A stretch of DNA of 64,000 nucleotides, from assembly GCA_036703315.1 (NCBI GenBank), contig DATNPH010000118.1:1-64000 (forward strand), read 5' to 3'. Made by a program: the position numbers and the translations under genes. The notes beneath the pieces were generated by a model. The model had not been told where the DNA came from and searched no databases. It saw nothing but the letters and a program-made list of their open reading frames with translations. Position 1 is the first letter of the stretch, and each line of letters starts with the position of its first letter. Shown here piece after piece: positions 35,435 to 45,379 of the stretch. The DNA comes from DATNPH01 sp036703315 (GTDB lineage: Bacteria > Cyanobacteriota > Cyanobacteriia > Cyanobacteriales > Coleofasciculaceae).

Positions 35435-37549
35435 CTATAAGGCTGGGGCAATGTGGTATGGGCTAGTTAGCTTATCTAGTTGCTGCACCAACAAGCTGAG
35501 GAACAAACCGACATCAGTGACGACGCCGACAGATTCCACAGAACCGCGATCGCTCAACTTAGTCACAACGGCTGGGTTGATATCCACACAGACCATTTTC
35601 ACTCCCGCAGGCGTCATATTCCCGACACCAATAGAGTGCAGCATTGAGGACAGCATCAAAATCATGTCTGTCCCTTCCAACTGCTTGCCATACTCCGTTT
35701 GGGCTTTGATCAAATCCATCTCCGTATCCGGCATGGGACCATCATCGCGAATCGAACCGGCGAGAACGAAGGGGACATTGTTTTTCACACACTCATACAT
35801 CACGCCCTTAGTGAGCACGCCTTGTTCTACCGCTGCCGCAATGCTGCCATAGCGACGGATGAGGTTAATCACTTTCAGATGGTGACGGTGTCCGCCTCGA
35901 ACAGGAACCCCTCGTTTCATATCAACACCGAGAGATGTTCCCATCAGGGATTGCTCAATGTCGTGAACCGCGATCGCATTGCCCCCTAGTAGCGCCTGTA
36001 CATAACCTTCCCGAATCAAACGTGCCAGGTGCTGACTTCCGCCAGTGTGAATCACAACAGGACCAGCTGTCACAACAACTTTGCCGCCTTGGTCACGGAG
36101 TTGGCGCAGTTCCCAAGCAATTTGCTCAACAACCAATTCCACCTTGCGTTCACTAGAGACACCAGCACCCATGAAGCTGAATTCCTGAGTATTGCGTTGC
36201 TCACGGGACTCTGGCTTCCGTACCGTGCGGATACCTTCCACACCGACGATCACATGTTCACCGACTTTCAAATCGCGCAGCAGTTTACAATGAGCCACTG
36301 AGCCATCAGGGGTGTGGGTAACAGCTATAGCGCCATCCATGCGCTGATTTTGCACTTTAATCCACTGACCCTTGACCCGAACCTCTGTCGGATAGATCGT
36401 CGTGACATAAAAGTCATCGGGAGCCACACCGTCTTGGGTAACAGGTTCCAGATTGGCATCACAGACCTCTTGAGGAGGAGCCACAGCACCCAGATCGATC
36501 AGCTGGGTCATGATCTCTTCCATTACCTCGTGGGAAGGAGCCGACACCTTAACTTCAGCACTTGAGGTACTTTGGCGCTGTTCTCCTAGATTGAAGTTGA
36601 GAACCTGGAAACTACCTCCATTTTCCACAACTAAATCAAGTGCTCTGCTAATAAGCCCAGAGTCCAGCAGATGCCCTTCCATTCGAATGGTGCGGCTTTC
36701 CACGGACACATTGGCATGAACTTCAGTCCTTACTGGCTCAGTGACTCGTAACGTCAGGCACTTCGCGGCACCACCCGCTTTCATAAATTCCGTCAGCGGT
36801 GTCTCAACCACTTCAAACCCAACTGCCGCAAGGCGTGTCTTAAGACCATCGCTAGCTTTGTTCATCACCACAACTTGGTCAATATTGACCGCATTGCAGG
36901 CGAAGTTCACTGCATCAGGTTCCTCAATTGCAATCCGCTTTTCCGGTAGCACCCGCATCTCAATCAATCGATTGGAATAAGCATCAAATGCTGGTGGATA
37001 ATAGAGTAAATAACCGCCTGTGAGAGGACAGAAGCAGGTATCCAGGTGATAAAATCGCTCATCTGCTAGCCGTAGAGACACCACTTCAATGTCGAGCCAT
37101 TTCGCCAAATAAGGGTGAGAGTCTAATTCTGAGCGGAAGCCATAGCCTGCCCATAGCCAGCGCCCTTCCCGGTCAAGCAGAGCGTCACCAGCACCTTCAA
37201 AGGGTAAGTCTTTTGGCAGTTCATAGACAGTGTAGCCCTGTTGTTCAAACCACTTTTTGAAGTAAGGCTCTTCACCTTGACGCTCTTTGTGGAGGAAGCG
37301 GCTGAGTACTACATTTTGGCCCAATACTAAACCAGCATTGGCTGTAAACACCATATCCGGCCAACCAGGTTCCGGTTCAACTAAATCAACAAGTGTGCGG
37401 TCTTTGAGGATGTAGTGAAGCTTGTGCCACTGTTCGACGGCGCGATCGCGTGATGACTTGTGAATATTCCCTTCCATCCAGGGATTAATCACATAATCCA
37501 CGTCGTAGTGGTCAGGAGCGCACATGAGGAAACGAATCGAATCAGTCAT
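35435..37549 (-). CDS. argZ: Bifunctional arginine dihydrolase / ornithine cyclodeaminase
   Basis: From ATG 37549 the product is 704 residues; the frame extends 16 codons further upstream. The N-terminal domain (to about 275) is an arginine-degrading amidinotransferase-fold enzyme with PDMVFTANAGLVLG, FEGAGDALLD, HLDTCFCPL (His168) and catalytic Cys264 in GGAAKCLTLRV. His168 and Cys264 are the positions I recall for cyanobacterial ArgZ. The C-terminal LOR/SDH-like domain (about 370-704) carries the ornithine cyclodeaminase half. The enzyme turns arginine into ornithine, ammonia and CO2, then proline (as in Anabaena AgrE), mobilising nitrogen from cyanophycin. Confidence 0.93.
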   Translation of the reverse strand: MTDSIRFLMCAPDHYDVDYVINPWMEGNIHKSSRDRAVEQWHKLHYILKDRTLVDLVEPEPGWPDMVFTANAGLVLGQNVVLSRFLHKERQGEEPYFKKWFEQQGYTVYELPKDLPFEGAGDALLDREGRWLWAGYGFRSELDSHPYLAKWLDIEVVSLRLADERFYHLDTCFCPLTGGYLLYYPPAFDAYSNRLIEMRVLPEKRIAIEEPDAVNFACNAVNIDQVVVMNKASDGLKTRLAAVGFEVVETPLTEFMKAGGAAKCLTLRVTEPVRTEVHANVSVESRTIRMEGHLLDSGLISRALDLVVENGGSFQVLNFNLGEQRQSTSSAEVKVSAPSHEVMEEIMTQLIDLGAVAPPQEVCDANLEPVTQDGVAPDDFYVTTIYPTEVRVKGQWIKVQNQRMDGAIAVTHTPDGSVAHCKLLRDLKVGEHVIVGVEGIRTVRKPESREQRNTQEFSFMGAGVSSERKVELVVEQIAWELRQLRDQGGKVVVTAGPVVIHTGGSQHLARLIREGYVQALLGGNAIAVHDIEQSLMGTSLGVDMKRGVPVRGGHRHHLKVINLIRRYGSIAAAVEQGVLTKGVMYECVKNNVPFVLAGSIRDDGPMPDTEMDLIKAQTEYGKQLEGTDMILMLSSMLHSIGVGNMTPAGVKMVCVDINPAVVTKLSDRGSVESVGVVTDVGLFLSLLVQQLDKLTSPYHIAPAL

Positions 37550-37790
37550 AATCGATTTAGTATTGAGGTAGACGCCTGCAAGCTTGAGTTGGAGCAATTG
37601 AAGCGATTCACGGCAATTGCGACCCGTGAATCGTTCAAGAGGGCTGAGGATTTGGGGACTTTGGAAAGACTAATCTTTAATTATAGTATAACTTTAACTA
37701 ATACCTAGACTGTAGACCAAGCTTTCATCCCTTTCAAAAAGGGACAGAGTAAGCTTATGTGCATTTAATCTGCATATTATCATGTGGACT

Positions 37791-37818
37791 GTTAGTGGTT
37801 AGTAGTTAGTAGTTAGTA
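37791..37818. repeat. Heptanucleotide tandem repeat (GTTAGTA)
   Basis: GTTAGTG followed by three GTTAGTA units, in the upstream gap of argZ. Same class as the repeats at 6503 and 15823. The surrounding 37598-37997 gap holds no gene. Confidence 0.8.
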
Positions 37819-37997
37819 GACATGAAACTCCTTAGCCATAAGGACTGTAGAGATTATCACTAACCACCAACCGCTCTCTACTAACAAAAAACGATTAATG
37901 AAATTATCCATTTTAGATGCTCGACAGCTTACTAGGCCTGTCTTGACACTCCCTACTTCCAACTTTCAAGGTAGGTCTACTGACTAGTTCACCAAGC

Positions 37998-39302
37998 TTA
38001 CTCTTTAGTAAGTAATACAGGTAAAGGGTCAATTTTTAAAAGACGATTATCTGGCAGAGCTGTTTTTTCCCCTTTTAAATTACGTACTTGGTGGACATCT
38101 AATTTTTCAGGTATCTTTAACTCCTGTTTACCCTTCGCATTCCAGACAATCCACGCAGGGTCACCACTTTCTCTCGTTAACTCGCAAGTCCATGTATTGT
38201 TGCTGTCCGGTTCACATTTACTCATTCGTGAGCCTACTAGCCATTTTTGAACTTCACTATAAGCTTGTGCGGCTGGCGTTAGAGTTTTGTTATCCTCTTT
38301 AACCATCAAGATGGTCACAACATTACGGGTATCCCAGCCATACCAGTAAAAGCGCTCTATCCCTACCGCCCAATTCAGAATGTACGTTTTGGCAACATAA
38401 GCCATAGTATCTTCATCAGAAAAGTAGGTTTTTTCTTGTTTATTACCAAAACCTGTTTCAGTGTTCCAGAACGGTTTTTGAGCCAGTCCGTGCTTTTCTA
38501 TCACTTTTTTAACTTCACGGATTAGCGATAGAGTTTCTTCAGGAGTCTTATTGGCATAGAAGTGGGCACCGACGATATCAGTGTAAGCCTTCCCTCCCTT
38601 AGTCAAGTATTCATCTAGCCAATTCCATCCTCCATAATCACTAAATATGCCTGGAGATACCACCTGAATGGATGGATCAACCTCTTTTAGAACCGTGTAA
38701 GCTTCACGAGCTAACGCTACCATTTGCTCCGGCGTGCCGCTAAAAAAATGCTTGAGATTGGGTTCGTTCCAGATTTCGTAATAGTGAATTTTGCCTTTGT
38801 AACGAGTGGCGACGGTTTTGACGTAGTTGCGCCAGTCTTCCAGATTTTTCGGTTCAGAGGCAGTGGGACCATCGCCATAAGCTGATCCATCATTTGGGCG
38901 TGCTGCAGCCCATTTAGGAGCTATCCCCAGTGTGTATAAAATCTCAACTCCATGACGTTGGGCGATTTCCACACTGTCATCAAGGGTTCTAAAGTCCCAA
39001 TTTCCTTTCTGGGGTTCCAAGTGTGCCCAAAACGCCTGACCAGCACGACCACCAACATCCCAGAATCTCCAAGTTGCTATGGGAACTGTAGGCCAAGGAA
39101 TTTTATCAGGGCTGCCAATGTGCATCCCGAAAAGCGATCGCCCAATCGGTTTATCACTCACCGTGGCAGCTCTAGTAGAACTTTGGGGTGTCGAAGAGCT
39201 TTTCAGGACAGAGGGCTGATTGCAAGCAACAACTACCACTACTACTAGAGATGCAAGTGCCAAGCCAAGAAGCTTACGGAAGCCAATATGAGAAAATCTC
39301 AT
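37998..39302 (-). CDS. Glycoside hydrolase-like lipoprotein (clan GH-A, GH39-like)
   Basis: 434 residues. The signal peptide ends in a lipobox (VVVVACN, Cys about 27), then a polar linker and a TIM-barrel domain. The acid/base motif is YYEIWNEPNLKH (Glu of NEP) and the likely nucleophile Glu lies in FWNTETGFG. GGRAGQAFWAHLEPQKGNWD also fits GH39/GH5-type barrels. Such enzymes cut beta-linked polysaccharides; the substrate is unknown. It is probably anchored in an envelope membrane and may trim cell-wall or sheath glycans. Confidence 0.83.
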   Translation of the reverse strand: MRFSHIGFRKLLGLALASLVVVVVVACNQPSVLKSSSTPQSSTRAATVSDKPIGRSLFGMHIGSPDKIPWPTVPIATWRFWDVGGRAGQAFWAHLEPQKGNWDFRTLDDSVEIAQRHGVEILYTLGIAPKWAAARPNDGSAYGDGPTASEPKNLEDWRNYVKTVATRYKGKIHYYEIWNEPNLKHFFSGTPEQMVALAREAYTVLKEVDPSIQVVSPGIFSDYGGWNWLDEYLTKGGKAYTDIVGAHFYANKTPEETLSLIREVKKVIEKHGLAQKPFWNTETGFGNKQEKTYFSDEDTMAYVAKTYILNWAVGIERFYWYGWDTRNVVTILMVKEDNKTLTPAAQAYSEVQKWLVGSRMSKCEPDSNNTWTCELTRESGDPAWIVWNAKGKQELKIPEKLDVHQVRNLKGEKTALPDNRLLKIDPLPVLLTKE

Positions 39303-39338
39303 AGGTAGATGTCAGCTAGTTGTTGGTTACTGGCTTAC

Positions 39339-39381
39339 AGGTTGTAGGTTAGAAGGTTGTAGGTTAGAAGGTTGTAGGTTA
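39339..39381. repeat. 15-bp tandem repeat (AGGTTGTAGGTTAGA)
   Basis: Two exact copies (39339-39353, 39354-39368) and a 13-base partial third, just upstream of the glycoside hydrolase gene. They could affect its promoter spacing. Confidence 0.85.
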
Positions 39382-39536
39382 CTGGTTTGACCCCCATGAA
39401 CGTGAGTACACTACAAAGAATGAAAATCTCTGTTCCTCACTCCCTACTCCCTTTTTTCAAGCTAGCCGGTTGAAGGTTACGGTTACCTCCCAAACCTTCA
39501 ACATTCAACCTTCCACCGTTCAATTCTTGATACCCT

Positions 39537-40385
39537 TCAAATCAGCCGACGAATCATCCCTTCGCGTGCTAGGAATCCGCCTGTAAAGGCATCTTTCACC
39601 TCCAACTCAATTTGATCCAGAACATCATCAGTGTGATTTGGCTCGTGATGAAAGATGGCGAGTTGCTTTACACCGACTTCCTTTGCTACCTTCACACCTT
39701 CCTGCCAGGTCGAGTGTCCCCAACCCTGCTTAGGAGTTTTAGGATTATTGTATTGCTCGTCCGTATACATGGCATCGTAAATGATTATGTCAGCATCCCT
39801 AGCCAAATGCAGAACATTTTCATCAAGGCGATCGGGAAAATGTTCTGTATCAGTGCAGTAGAAAGCAGAATGCCCTTGCCATGTCACTCGATAACCCATT
39901 GCCCCATTAGGATGGTTGAGACGACCCGTTTCGATCGTGATATCGTCCAAGGTCATCGTATCGCCACAGACGATGTCGTAAAACTTCAAATCCGCCTCTA
40001 TGGCTTTGATGGGTACGGGAGAATTCATGTGCAAAACACGTTCGCAGAAATGTTTCGCCATTCCTACTCCCTCTGGTGCCGCGCCATGAATATGCAACGT
40101 ATTACCCTCAACGAATGCTGGGGTGAAAAATGGCACTCCTTGAATGTGGTCCCAGTGATAGTGAGTAAAAAACCAATAGGCTTCTACTGGCTGCGAAGGC
40201 TCTAAACTTTTGCCTAGCATCCGTAAACCAGTACCGCCATCAAAAATCAAGCGTTTTCCAGCAATTCGCATCTCCACACAGGAGGTATTGCCGCCGTAAC
40301 GAACTGTATCCTTTCCTGGGGAGGGTACACTACCTCGGACTCCCCAGAATTGGACAACAAACTCAGAGGAAGGACTCGTTTCCAT
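39537..40385 (-). CDS. Metallo-beta-lactamase-fold hydrolase
   Basis: 282 residues. It opens with VQFWGVRGSVPSPGKDTVRYGGNTSCVEM, split here as VQFWGVRGSVPSP and RYGGNTSC, which is typical of a cyclic-nucleotide phosphodiesterase-like or RNase Z-like MBL subgroup. The metal site is THYHWDHIQG (HxHxDH), with further ligands in LNHPNGAMGYR, CTDTEHF and FHHEPNHTDD. The product is a soluble hydrolase; substrate unknown. It lies 7 bp downstream of aroC on the same strand, so it is likely co-transcribed. Confidence 0.88.
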   Translation of the reverse strand: METSPSSEFVVQFWGVRGSVPSPGKDTVRYGGNTSCVEMRIAGKRLIFDGGTGLRMLGKSLEPSQPVEAYWFFTHYHWDHIQGVPFFTPAFVEGNTLHIHGAAPEGVGMAKHFCERVLHMNSPVPIKAIEADLKFYDIVCGDTMTLDDITIETGRLNHPNGAMGYRVTWQGHSAFYCTDTEHFPDRLDENVLHLARDADIIIYDAMYTDEQYNNPKTPKQGWGHSTWQEGVKVAKEVGVKQLAIFHHEPNHTDDVLDQIELEVKDAFTGGFLAREGMIRRLI

Positions 40386-40392
40386 TTGTAAT

Positions 40393-41487
40393 TCAAGGCT
40401 TTAGAGTACGGCACTGACCCTGATGACGTAGGAGGTGATCACACAATACTATTGCAACCATTGCTTCTACCATAGGCACTGCTCTAGGTAGAACGCAAGG
40501 GTCGTGACGTCCTTTGGCAGCCAGTATTGTCTCTTCACCCGTGCTAGTCACCGTGCGCTGTTCTTTTCGTATAGTAGCAGTGGGTTTAAATGCTACTCGC
40601 ACAATAACATTCTCTCCATTAGTAATGCCCCCCTGGATGCCACCCGAACGATTAGTTACTGTGCGTATTGCACCCGTTCCGTCGGTGTAAAATTCGTCAT
40701 TATGCTCACTGCCAGTTAGGAGAGTCCCTGCAAAGCCGGAACCAATTTCAAACCCTTTACTGGCAGGTAGAGACATCACACCCTTTGCTAAATCTGCTTC
40801 TAGTTTATCGAATACAGGTTCTCCTAAGCCTTTGGGTACATTCCGAGCAATGCATTCTACAACGCCGCCCAGAGAATCGCCACTACGCCCGATCTGCTCT
40901 ATTGTTTCAATCATGCGCTCAGCACATTCGGTGTCAGGGCAGCGGACAATGTTGCTTTCTACTTGTTCTAGGGTAACCGTATTGGGGTCAACAATGCCTT
41001 CTATGTCTTTAATCCGCTTGACGTAGCCGATGATTTCGACACCAGAAACTTGCTTGAGAATTTTTTTCGCGATCGCTCCCGCTGCCACTCGTCCTATTGT
41101 TTCCCGCGCCGAAGACCGTCCTCCACCCTGCCAGTTACGAATACCATATTTGGCATCATAAGTCGCATCGGCATGAGAAGGGCGATACGTCTGTTGCATC
41201 TCGTCATAGTCTTGGGAACGGGTATCTTTATTGCGGACGAGGATGGAAATTGGCGTTCCTAGAGTTTTACCTTCAAACACCCCAGAAAGAATTTCGCAGG
41301 TGTCTGCTTCTTTACGAGGTGTCGTAATTTTACTCTGACCCGGACGCCGCCTGTCTAACTCCCATTGAATTTCTTCGGCAGAAATGTCTAGTCTCGGTGG
41401 GCACCCATCAATCACGACGCCAACGCCTCCGCCGTGAGATTCACCAAACGTTGTAATGCGAAATAGATGCCCAAAGGTATTACCCAT
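40393..41487 (-). CDS. aroC: Chorismate synthase
   Basis: 364 residues with all family signatures: FGHLFRITTFGESHGGGVGV, DRRRPGQSKITTPRKEAD, GRSSARETIGRVAAGAIAKK, NRSGGIQGGITNGE and the C-terminal KGRHDPCVLPRAVPM. The enzyme needs reduced FMN and converts EPSP to chorismate, the last step of the shikimate pathway. Start ATG 41487 gives the conserved MGNTFGH. Confidence 0.97.
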   Translation of the reverse strand: MGNTFGHLFRITTFGESHGGGVGVVIDGCPPRLDISAEEIQWELDRRRPGQSKITTPRKEADTCEILSGVFEGKTLGTPISILVRNKDTRSQDYDEMQQTYRPSHADATYDAKYGIRNWQGGGRSSARETIGRVAAGAIAKKILKQVSGVEIIGYVKRIKDIEGIVDPNTVTLEQVESNIVRCPDTECAERMIETIEQIGRSGDSLGGVVECIARNVPKGLGEPVFDKLEADLAKGVMSLPASKGFEIGSGFAGTLLTGSEHNDEFYTDGTGAIRTVTNRSGGIQGGITNGENVIVRVAFKPTATIRKEQRTVTSTGEETILAAKGRHDPCVLPRAVPMVEAMVAIVLCDHLLRHQGQCRTLKP

Positions 41488-41877
41488 AATGCGTCAAGCT
41501 TCAAAGACCTGAAGTTTAGATTCTAGCAGCGATCGCTATCTGGAAAGTGAGGAGTCGGGAGTGGGGAATAAAGAAATTCGGCTTTTATCTCAACACCTGC
41601 TCGCACTTGCGGGTTTTATGGTTATTGGAGCGACTTTCCAGATGTCGCTACCGTTGGTGCTAAAAAAGCCCAGCTGATAACGATTCAACTGAGCACAAAG
41701 AAGGAACATGTGTAGATGTCCCTGGGAAACTGGGTCAATCATTATTGATTTTGATTGCAGTGGGCTGAGGGGAGGCATCCTCCCCCTCTCACTCAGGAGT
41801 GACACCTTGCCAAAATAGCCATCTGGAGATTTGAGACCCTACTCCCTATTTTCTATAGAAGCGATCGCTACATTTCC
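41488..41877. other. 390-bp intergenic region
   Basis: Between the kinase gene and aroC. A 71-codon minus-strand frame at 41590-41805 has no ribosome-binding site or family character and I do not accept it. HIP1-type GCGATCGC sites are present near each end. Confidence 0.4.
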
Positions 41878-43734
41878 TCACGGCTTGATTAAATGCCCCT
41901 CCAATTTACGATAGTTAGCAAGCCGCCTTGCACGCTCTAATGGCGGATAAAGAATCATCGTTGCTAAGGGAAAACTCGTCGCCAAAATAGCTGAAATTAC
42001 TAACCGATTTACAAATCCCAGCTTTAACCCCATTCCCAAGCTTATCCCCAAAGCCGCCGACAACAGAGAAACCCCGAACGCTAGAGTTTTACTAAATCCT
42101 CGATTCAAGCAACTTTGGGCAACACCTTCACCCTCAAATGCTGCCATAAATACTACGGCATCAACAGCGGCAAAAGCGGCAATAGCAGCATTGGTCGCTC
42201 GGAATCGGGTACCAAACCCTGCGACACACATCGCTGCTACCCCAGCAAAAAATACGGCTACTACTGTATCCAGGGCTTTCAATGAAACACCGAACCGGGT
42301 TCTGAGTTTAGCAACCAAGCTAGAGACAACGTCAGTCGTTACAGCTGCCACCACTCCTAGGATTGCGATAAATGCCGAGACAAAAATCGCGATCATGATA
42401 CCAGTTGTCCCACTTTTAGTTACTATTCCTTCCCAAGCTGATGTTTCTACCCAAGTTGCAGCCGTGGCAAACAGGACAAGTAAAACCAGGGAAAAATAGG
42501 GTAGTTTTTTTGTAGCAATTGGAACAGGAGCAGTCTTAACTTTTAGCTTTAAAATTTGTGTTTCCGGTTGAGAATTTGTGTGAACTACTACCTCTCGCTC
42601 GAAGGTTTTATTTGCCATGAGTTTACTAGTGTCAACCATAATTTTACACACAGCATGGTTACTAGAAAACTCAGATTGCTCAAATCGAATCCACTCATGG
42701 ATATGGGGAGTGTGAGGTGGATCACTCAGATGCGGTGCTACTTCCCAGCAACTTTCAAGAACTGTATCCGGCACCGAGTTACTAATTGTAATTGTCTGAG
42801 TCAGCTTTTCGCCCAGTTTTGTGGCCGTAAATTCTAAGCAAGATTGATTGAGTTTAAGTTCGGGGACACGGATAACATAGATAGGTCTAAGAGCTTCTAA
42901 GGCAGTTGCGGCATCAGGAAAACGGTCTTTTGGTTTAAGTTCAACCATTTTCTGGAGCCAATCAATCCACCGCAAACTTAGCTTAGGAACAAGATGCTTA
43001 AAGTTAATGCGATAGTCATCATCAATTAAGTTACTGATGGCAGTTGATCGGGTACCAGTTAGTAAGCAAATCAGTGTAGCTCCTAACCCATAGAGGTCAG
43101 ATGCCTCACTGAGCTGCCGATTGAATAACTGCTCGGGAGCCATAAACCCGATTGTACCTTTGGCAACACTGCTAACAGCAACTTCGCCGTCGCCAATGCG
43201 AGCAAGACCGAAATCTACCAAGTAAACATTAATGTTGTCGTCAACTAAGATATTTTCCGGTTTAATATCCCGATGAATGATCGAAGGAATTCGATTTTGC
43301 AGGTAAGCCAAGATATTGAGTAACGAAATAGCAATTTGCTTAATTTCATCGGGGTCAAAGCTTCGAGGTACAGCTAGGGAAGAGGCGTTTTTGTATTCCT
43401 GCACCAGGCAAAAACCCTGTGAGGTTTGAAAGGAACCCAGATAACGAGGAATACCAGGATGATTCAGTCCGCGCAAAACATGGATTTCACGCTCAATAGC
43501 GTCGTAGTCTGACCAATTCGTGCCACGTTTTGCAAACTGAAACTGCTTAATGACAACGGGTACTTCCCCAACTCTACTTTGTAAAGGGCTTTGCCCAACA
43601 TTAGTCTCCTTTAAGGGAGGAACAGGAAGGGTAAGGGGAAGGGCAAGGTAGGTTACTCTCCCACCCGCGCGATTGTGTCCCAATTCTCTAACGACCCTGA
43701 AACCGTGGCTGGAAAAGTCTGGAAAATTGCTCAT
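41878..43734 (-). CDS. Membrane-bound serine/threonine protein kinase
   Basis: 618 residues. The kinase domain spans about 12-290: ATP loop LGHNRAGGRVTY (degenerate), catalytic Lys63 (VVIKQF), HRD at 154-156 (IIHRDIKPENILV), DFG at 174-176 and FMAPEQ. A beta-rich region of about 100 residues follows (LTQTITISNSVPDTVLESCW). Several membrane helices fill 405-600. An unusual 25-residue Pro-rich insertion at 33-57 splits the N-lobe; its DNA contains small palindromes. Substrate unknown. A Hanks-type kinase acting at the membrane is well supported. Confidence 0.9.
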   Translation of the reverse strand: MSNFPDFSSHGFRVVRELGHNRAGGRVTYLALPLTLPVPPLKETNVGQSPLQSRVGEVPVVIKQFQFAKRGTNWSDYDAIEREIHVLRGLNHPGIPRYLGSFQTSQGFCLVQEYKNASSLAVPRSFDPDEIKQIAISLLNILAYLQNRIPSIIHRDIKPENILVDDNINVYLVDFGLARIGDGEVAVSSVAKGTIGFMAPEQLFNRQLSEASDLYGLGATLICLLTGTRSTAISNLIDDDYRINFKHLVPKLSLRWIDWLQKMVELKPKDRFPDAATALEALRPIYVIRVPELKLNQSCLEFTATKLGEKLTQTITISNSVPDTVLESCWEVAPHLSDPPHTPHIHEWIRFEQSEFSSNHAVCKIMVDTSKLMANKTFEREVVVHTNSQPETQILKLKVKTAPVPIATKKLPYFSLVLLVLFATAATWVETSAWEGIVTKSGTTGIMIAIFVSAFIAILGVVAAVTTDVVSSLVAKLRTRFGVSLKALDTVVAVFFAGVAAMCVAGFGTRFRATNAAIAAFAAVDAVVFMAAFEGEGVAQSCLNRGFSKTLAFGVSLLSAALGISLGMGLKLGFVNRLVISAILATSFPLATMILYPPLERARRLANYRKLEGHLIKP

Positions 43735-44064
43735 GACTGTGAGGAGAAAGGCAAGCTTAAGTGCGAATCGCCTTAGCCTTCAGGAAAGTTTACTCCTTCT
43801 CCGGAAGACTATACTGCCCGGAGAACGGGGAGAGGGCTTTGCTCTGCTTACCGCGCATGTATCGCAGAGCGACTATCGCATTTATCCACGATACCGTTTC
43901 CTCAAGCGGATGAGAGCAATATGTTCTTGTATCTCTAGTAGTCTATCGGGGAGAAGGGAGAGGGAGTGGGGAGATGGGACAGATGAGGGAGAGAAGGAAG
44001 CATTTTTAGAAAGTTCCTCCTTGTCCGTCTTGTCCCCAGTTGCTATCTCTAGCTTGTGATTAAG
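43735..44064. other. 330-bp intergenic region
   Basis: Upstream region of the Ser/Thr kinase and downstream of the DUF4388 gene. A long plus-strand frame through it is antisense to the kinase start and non-coding in appearance. A C/T-rich segment near 44013-44040 resembles 51460-51500, suggesting a shared dispersed repeat. Confidence 0.4.
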
Positions 44065-44811
44065 TTAATGAAATTGGTGTAAAAGGGGGATTCTTGCGGG
44101 AAGTGCTAAGCCTACTGTGATAAATCGCAAAGCAATCTGCTGGACTTTTTCTGTAGGAAGGCTTAGCCGTTGGGCGATCGCCTTGAGAGAAAGTGTCCCA
44201 TTAGTGTACTTCCAAATCTGCCACTCCAAGGCATCCAGCCGACAGTCGGGTTCACCAACAATTGTACTTACCAACCCCTTGTTCGGATCGGGTAATTGAG
44301 CGGCTAGACCTTCTCGGTTTTGCACCACTCGTAACCCCATCAATGTTGCTTCTGTCGCTGGTACGCTCAAACCTGTCATTTCGCGGGTTGGTATTGGGGC
44401 ATTTGAGTCGAATTTAAACTCAGCCTGCTTGTGTTGAAACAAGGGACACACTTGCTGTAAAAGTTGTATCTGGAATAACTGTTCGAGTTGTTCAGTTTTT
44501 AAGACACGATGATGTTTGAGGCTTGAACCTAATGGTTGATGCGGTGGGCAGCACCACTCAAGCAATTTAGTGATGGCGCGATCGCTGATCCACTGGCATT
44601 GAGTAATTAGTGAAACTAATCCGTGATCATCTAATCGGTTAGCGGCTGCTACAATGTAGCCTTGCTTCACCCAGATGTAATGAACCTGAAGCGACGAGAT
44701 TTTAGCTCCGGGCAAGGCACGGAGCGTTAGCAAGCCGGTTTTCTTTCCATGCTCGATCCACTGCAAAATTTCTGCTAAGGAAAAGCCCGTTAAGGAACCT
44801 GTAATGGACAT
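44065..44811 (-). CDS. DUF4388 (PatA-N-like) protein
   Basis: 248 residues. Residues 1-110 match the DUF4388/PatA N-terminal pattern: ITGSLTGFSLAEILQWIEHGKKTGLLTL, given here as GSLTGFSLAEILQWIEHG and KTGLLTL, with IWVKQGYIVAAANR. The C-terminal part has a small winged-helix-like segment (LEWQIWKYTNGTLSLKAIAQ, LSLPTEKVQQIALRFI). PatA-type proteins often carry a receiver domain, which is absent here. Probably a signalling adaptor; role unknown. Confidence 0.8.
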   Translation of the reverse strand: MSITGSLTGFSLAEILQWIEHGKKTGLLTLRALPGAKISSLQVHYIWVKQGYIVAAANRLDDHGLVSLITQCQWISDRAITKLLEWCCPPHQPLGSSLKHHRVLKTEQLEQLFQIQLLQQVCPLFQHKQAEFKFDSNAPIPTREMTGLSVPATEATLMGLRVVQNREGLAAQLPDPNKGLVSTIVGEPDCRLDALEWQIWKYTNGTLSLKAIAQRLSLPTEKVQQIALRFITVGLALPARIPLLHQFH

Positions 44812-45379
44812 AATTATTCCTTGTGATGCACCTGGTTCTTTAATTATGAGGGTATTAAAGTCCTGGAGAGGGTTGGGGTGAGAAACATCAGCCCAATTGA
44901 GAGATTTCGAGCACTAGCCCATTCTTACGTGGAGTTTGGGGCTACTGCTTTATCTGTGCCACTCAAGATGGGTCTGTTAGGTAGCAACTTAACAAAGGGC
45001 GTCAGCCTGCGCACTCCTGAAAGACTTGCTATCACAGCAAGGTTGTTATAGAAGTATATGAAAATATACAAATTAATAAACTAAGCAATATAAATAAAAA
45101 ATTATAAATTTATGGATTTTTTCGAATTGCTGGCAGACTAATAAAGTGTTCGAAATGGGGTCAGCCAATATAAAGACCCTAACTATATAAAGATAAAATA
45201 CCCAACCCCGCAGGGCGCTAGTTTCCACCGATAGGATAACTGGCGCTTTGCATTTTGCCGGATTAAGGGGAATGGCACTAAACATGACATAAGTTCGTAG
45301 TAGCACTGAAGTGTGTGCTTTCTATCGCTCAAGCGTTACTACAAACATCTTCAGTCAGCGCCATTCGACTAAGGGTTAT
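44812..45379. other. 568-bp intergenic region with a stable hairpin
   Basis: A very AT-rich core (45050-45120) separates two flanks. GCGCTAGTT (45215-45223) pairs with AACTGGCGC (45238-45246), allowing one G-U, giving a 9-bp stem. Small reading frames here are not convincing. Confidence 0.45.

Noticed and set aside
45073..45306. 77-codon minus-strand frame with hydrophobic C-terminus
   Set aside because: It arises from an AT-rich segment and crosses a stable hairpin; no ribosome-binding site.
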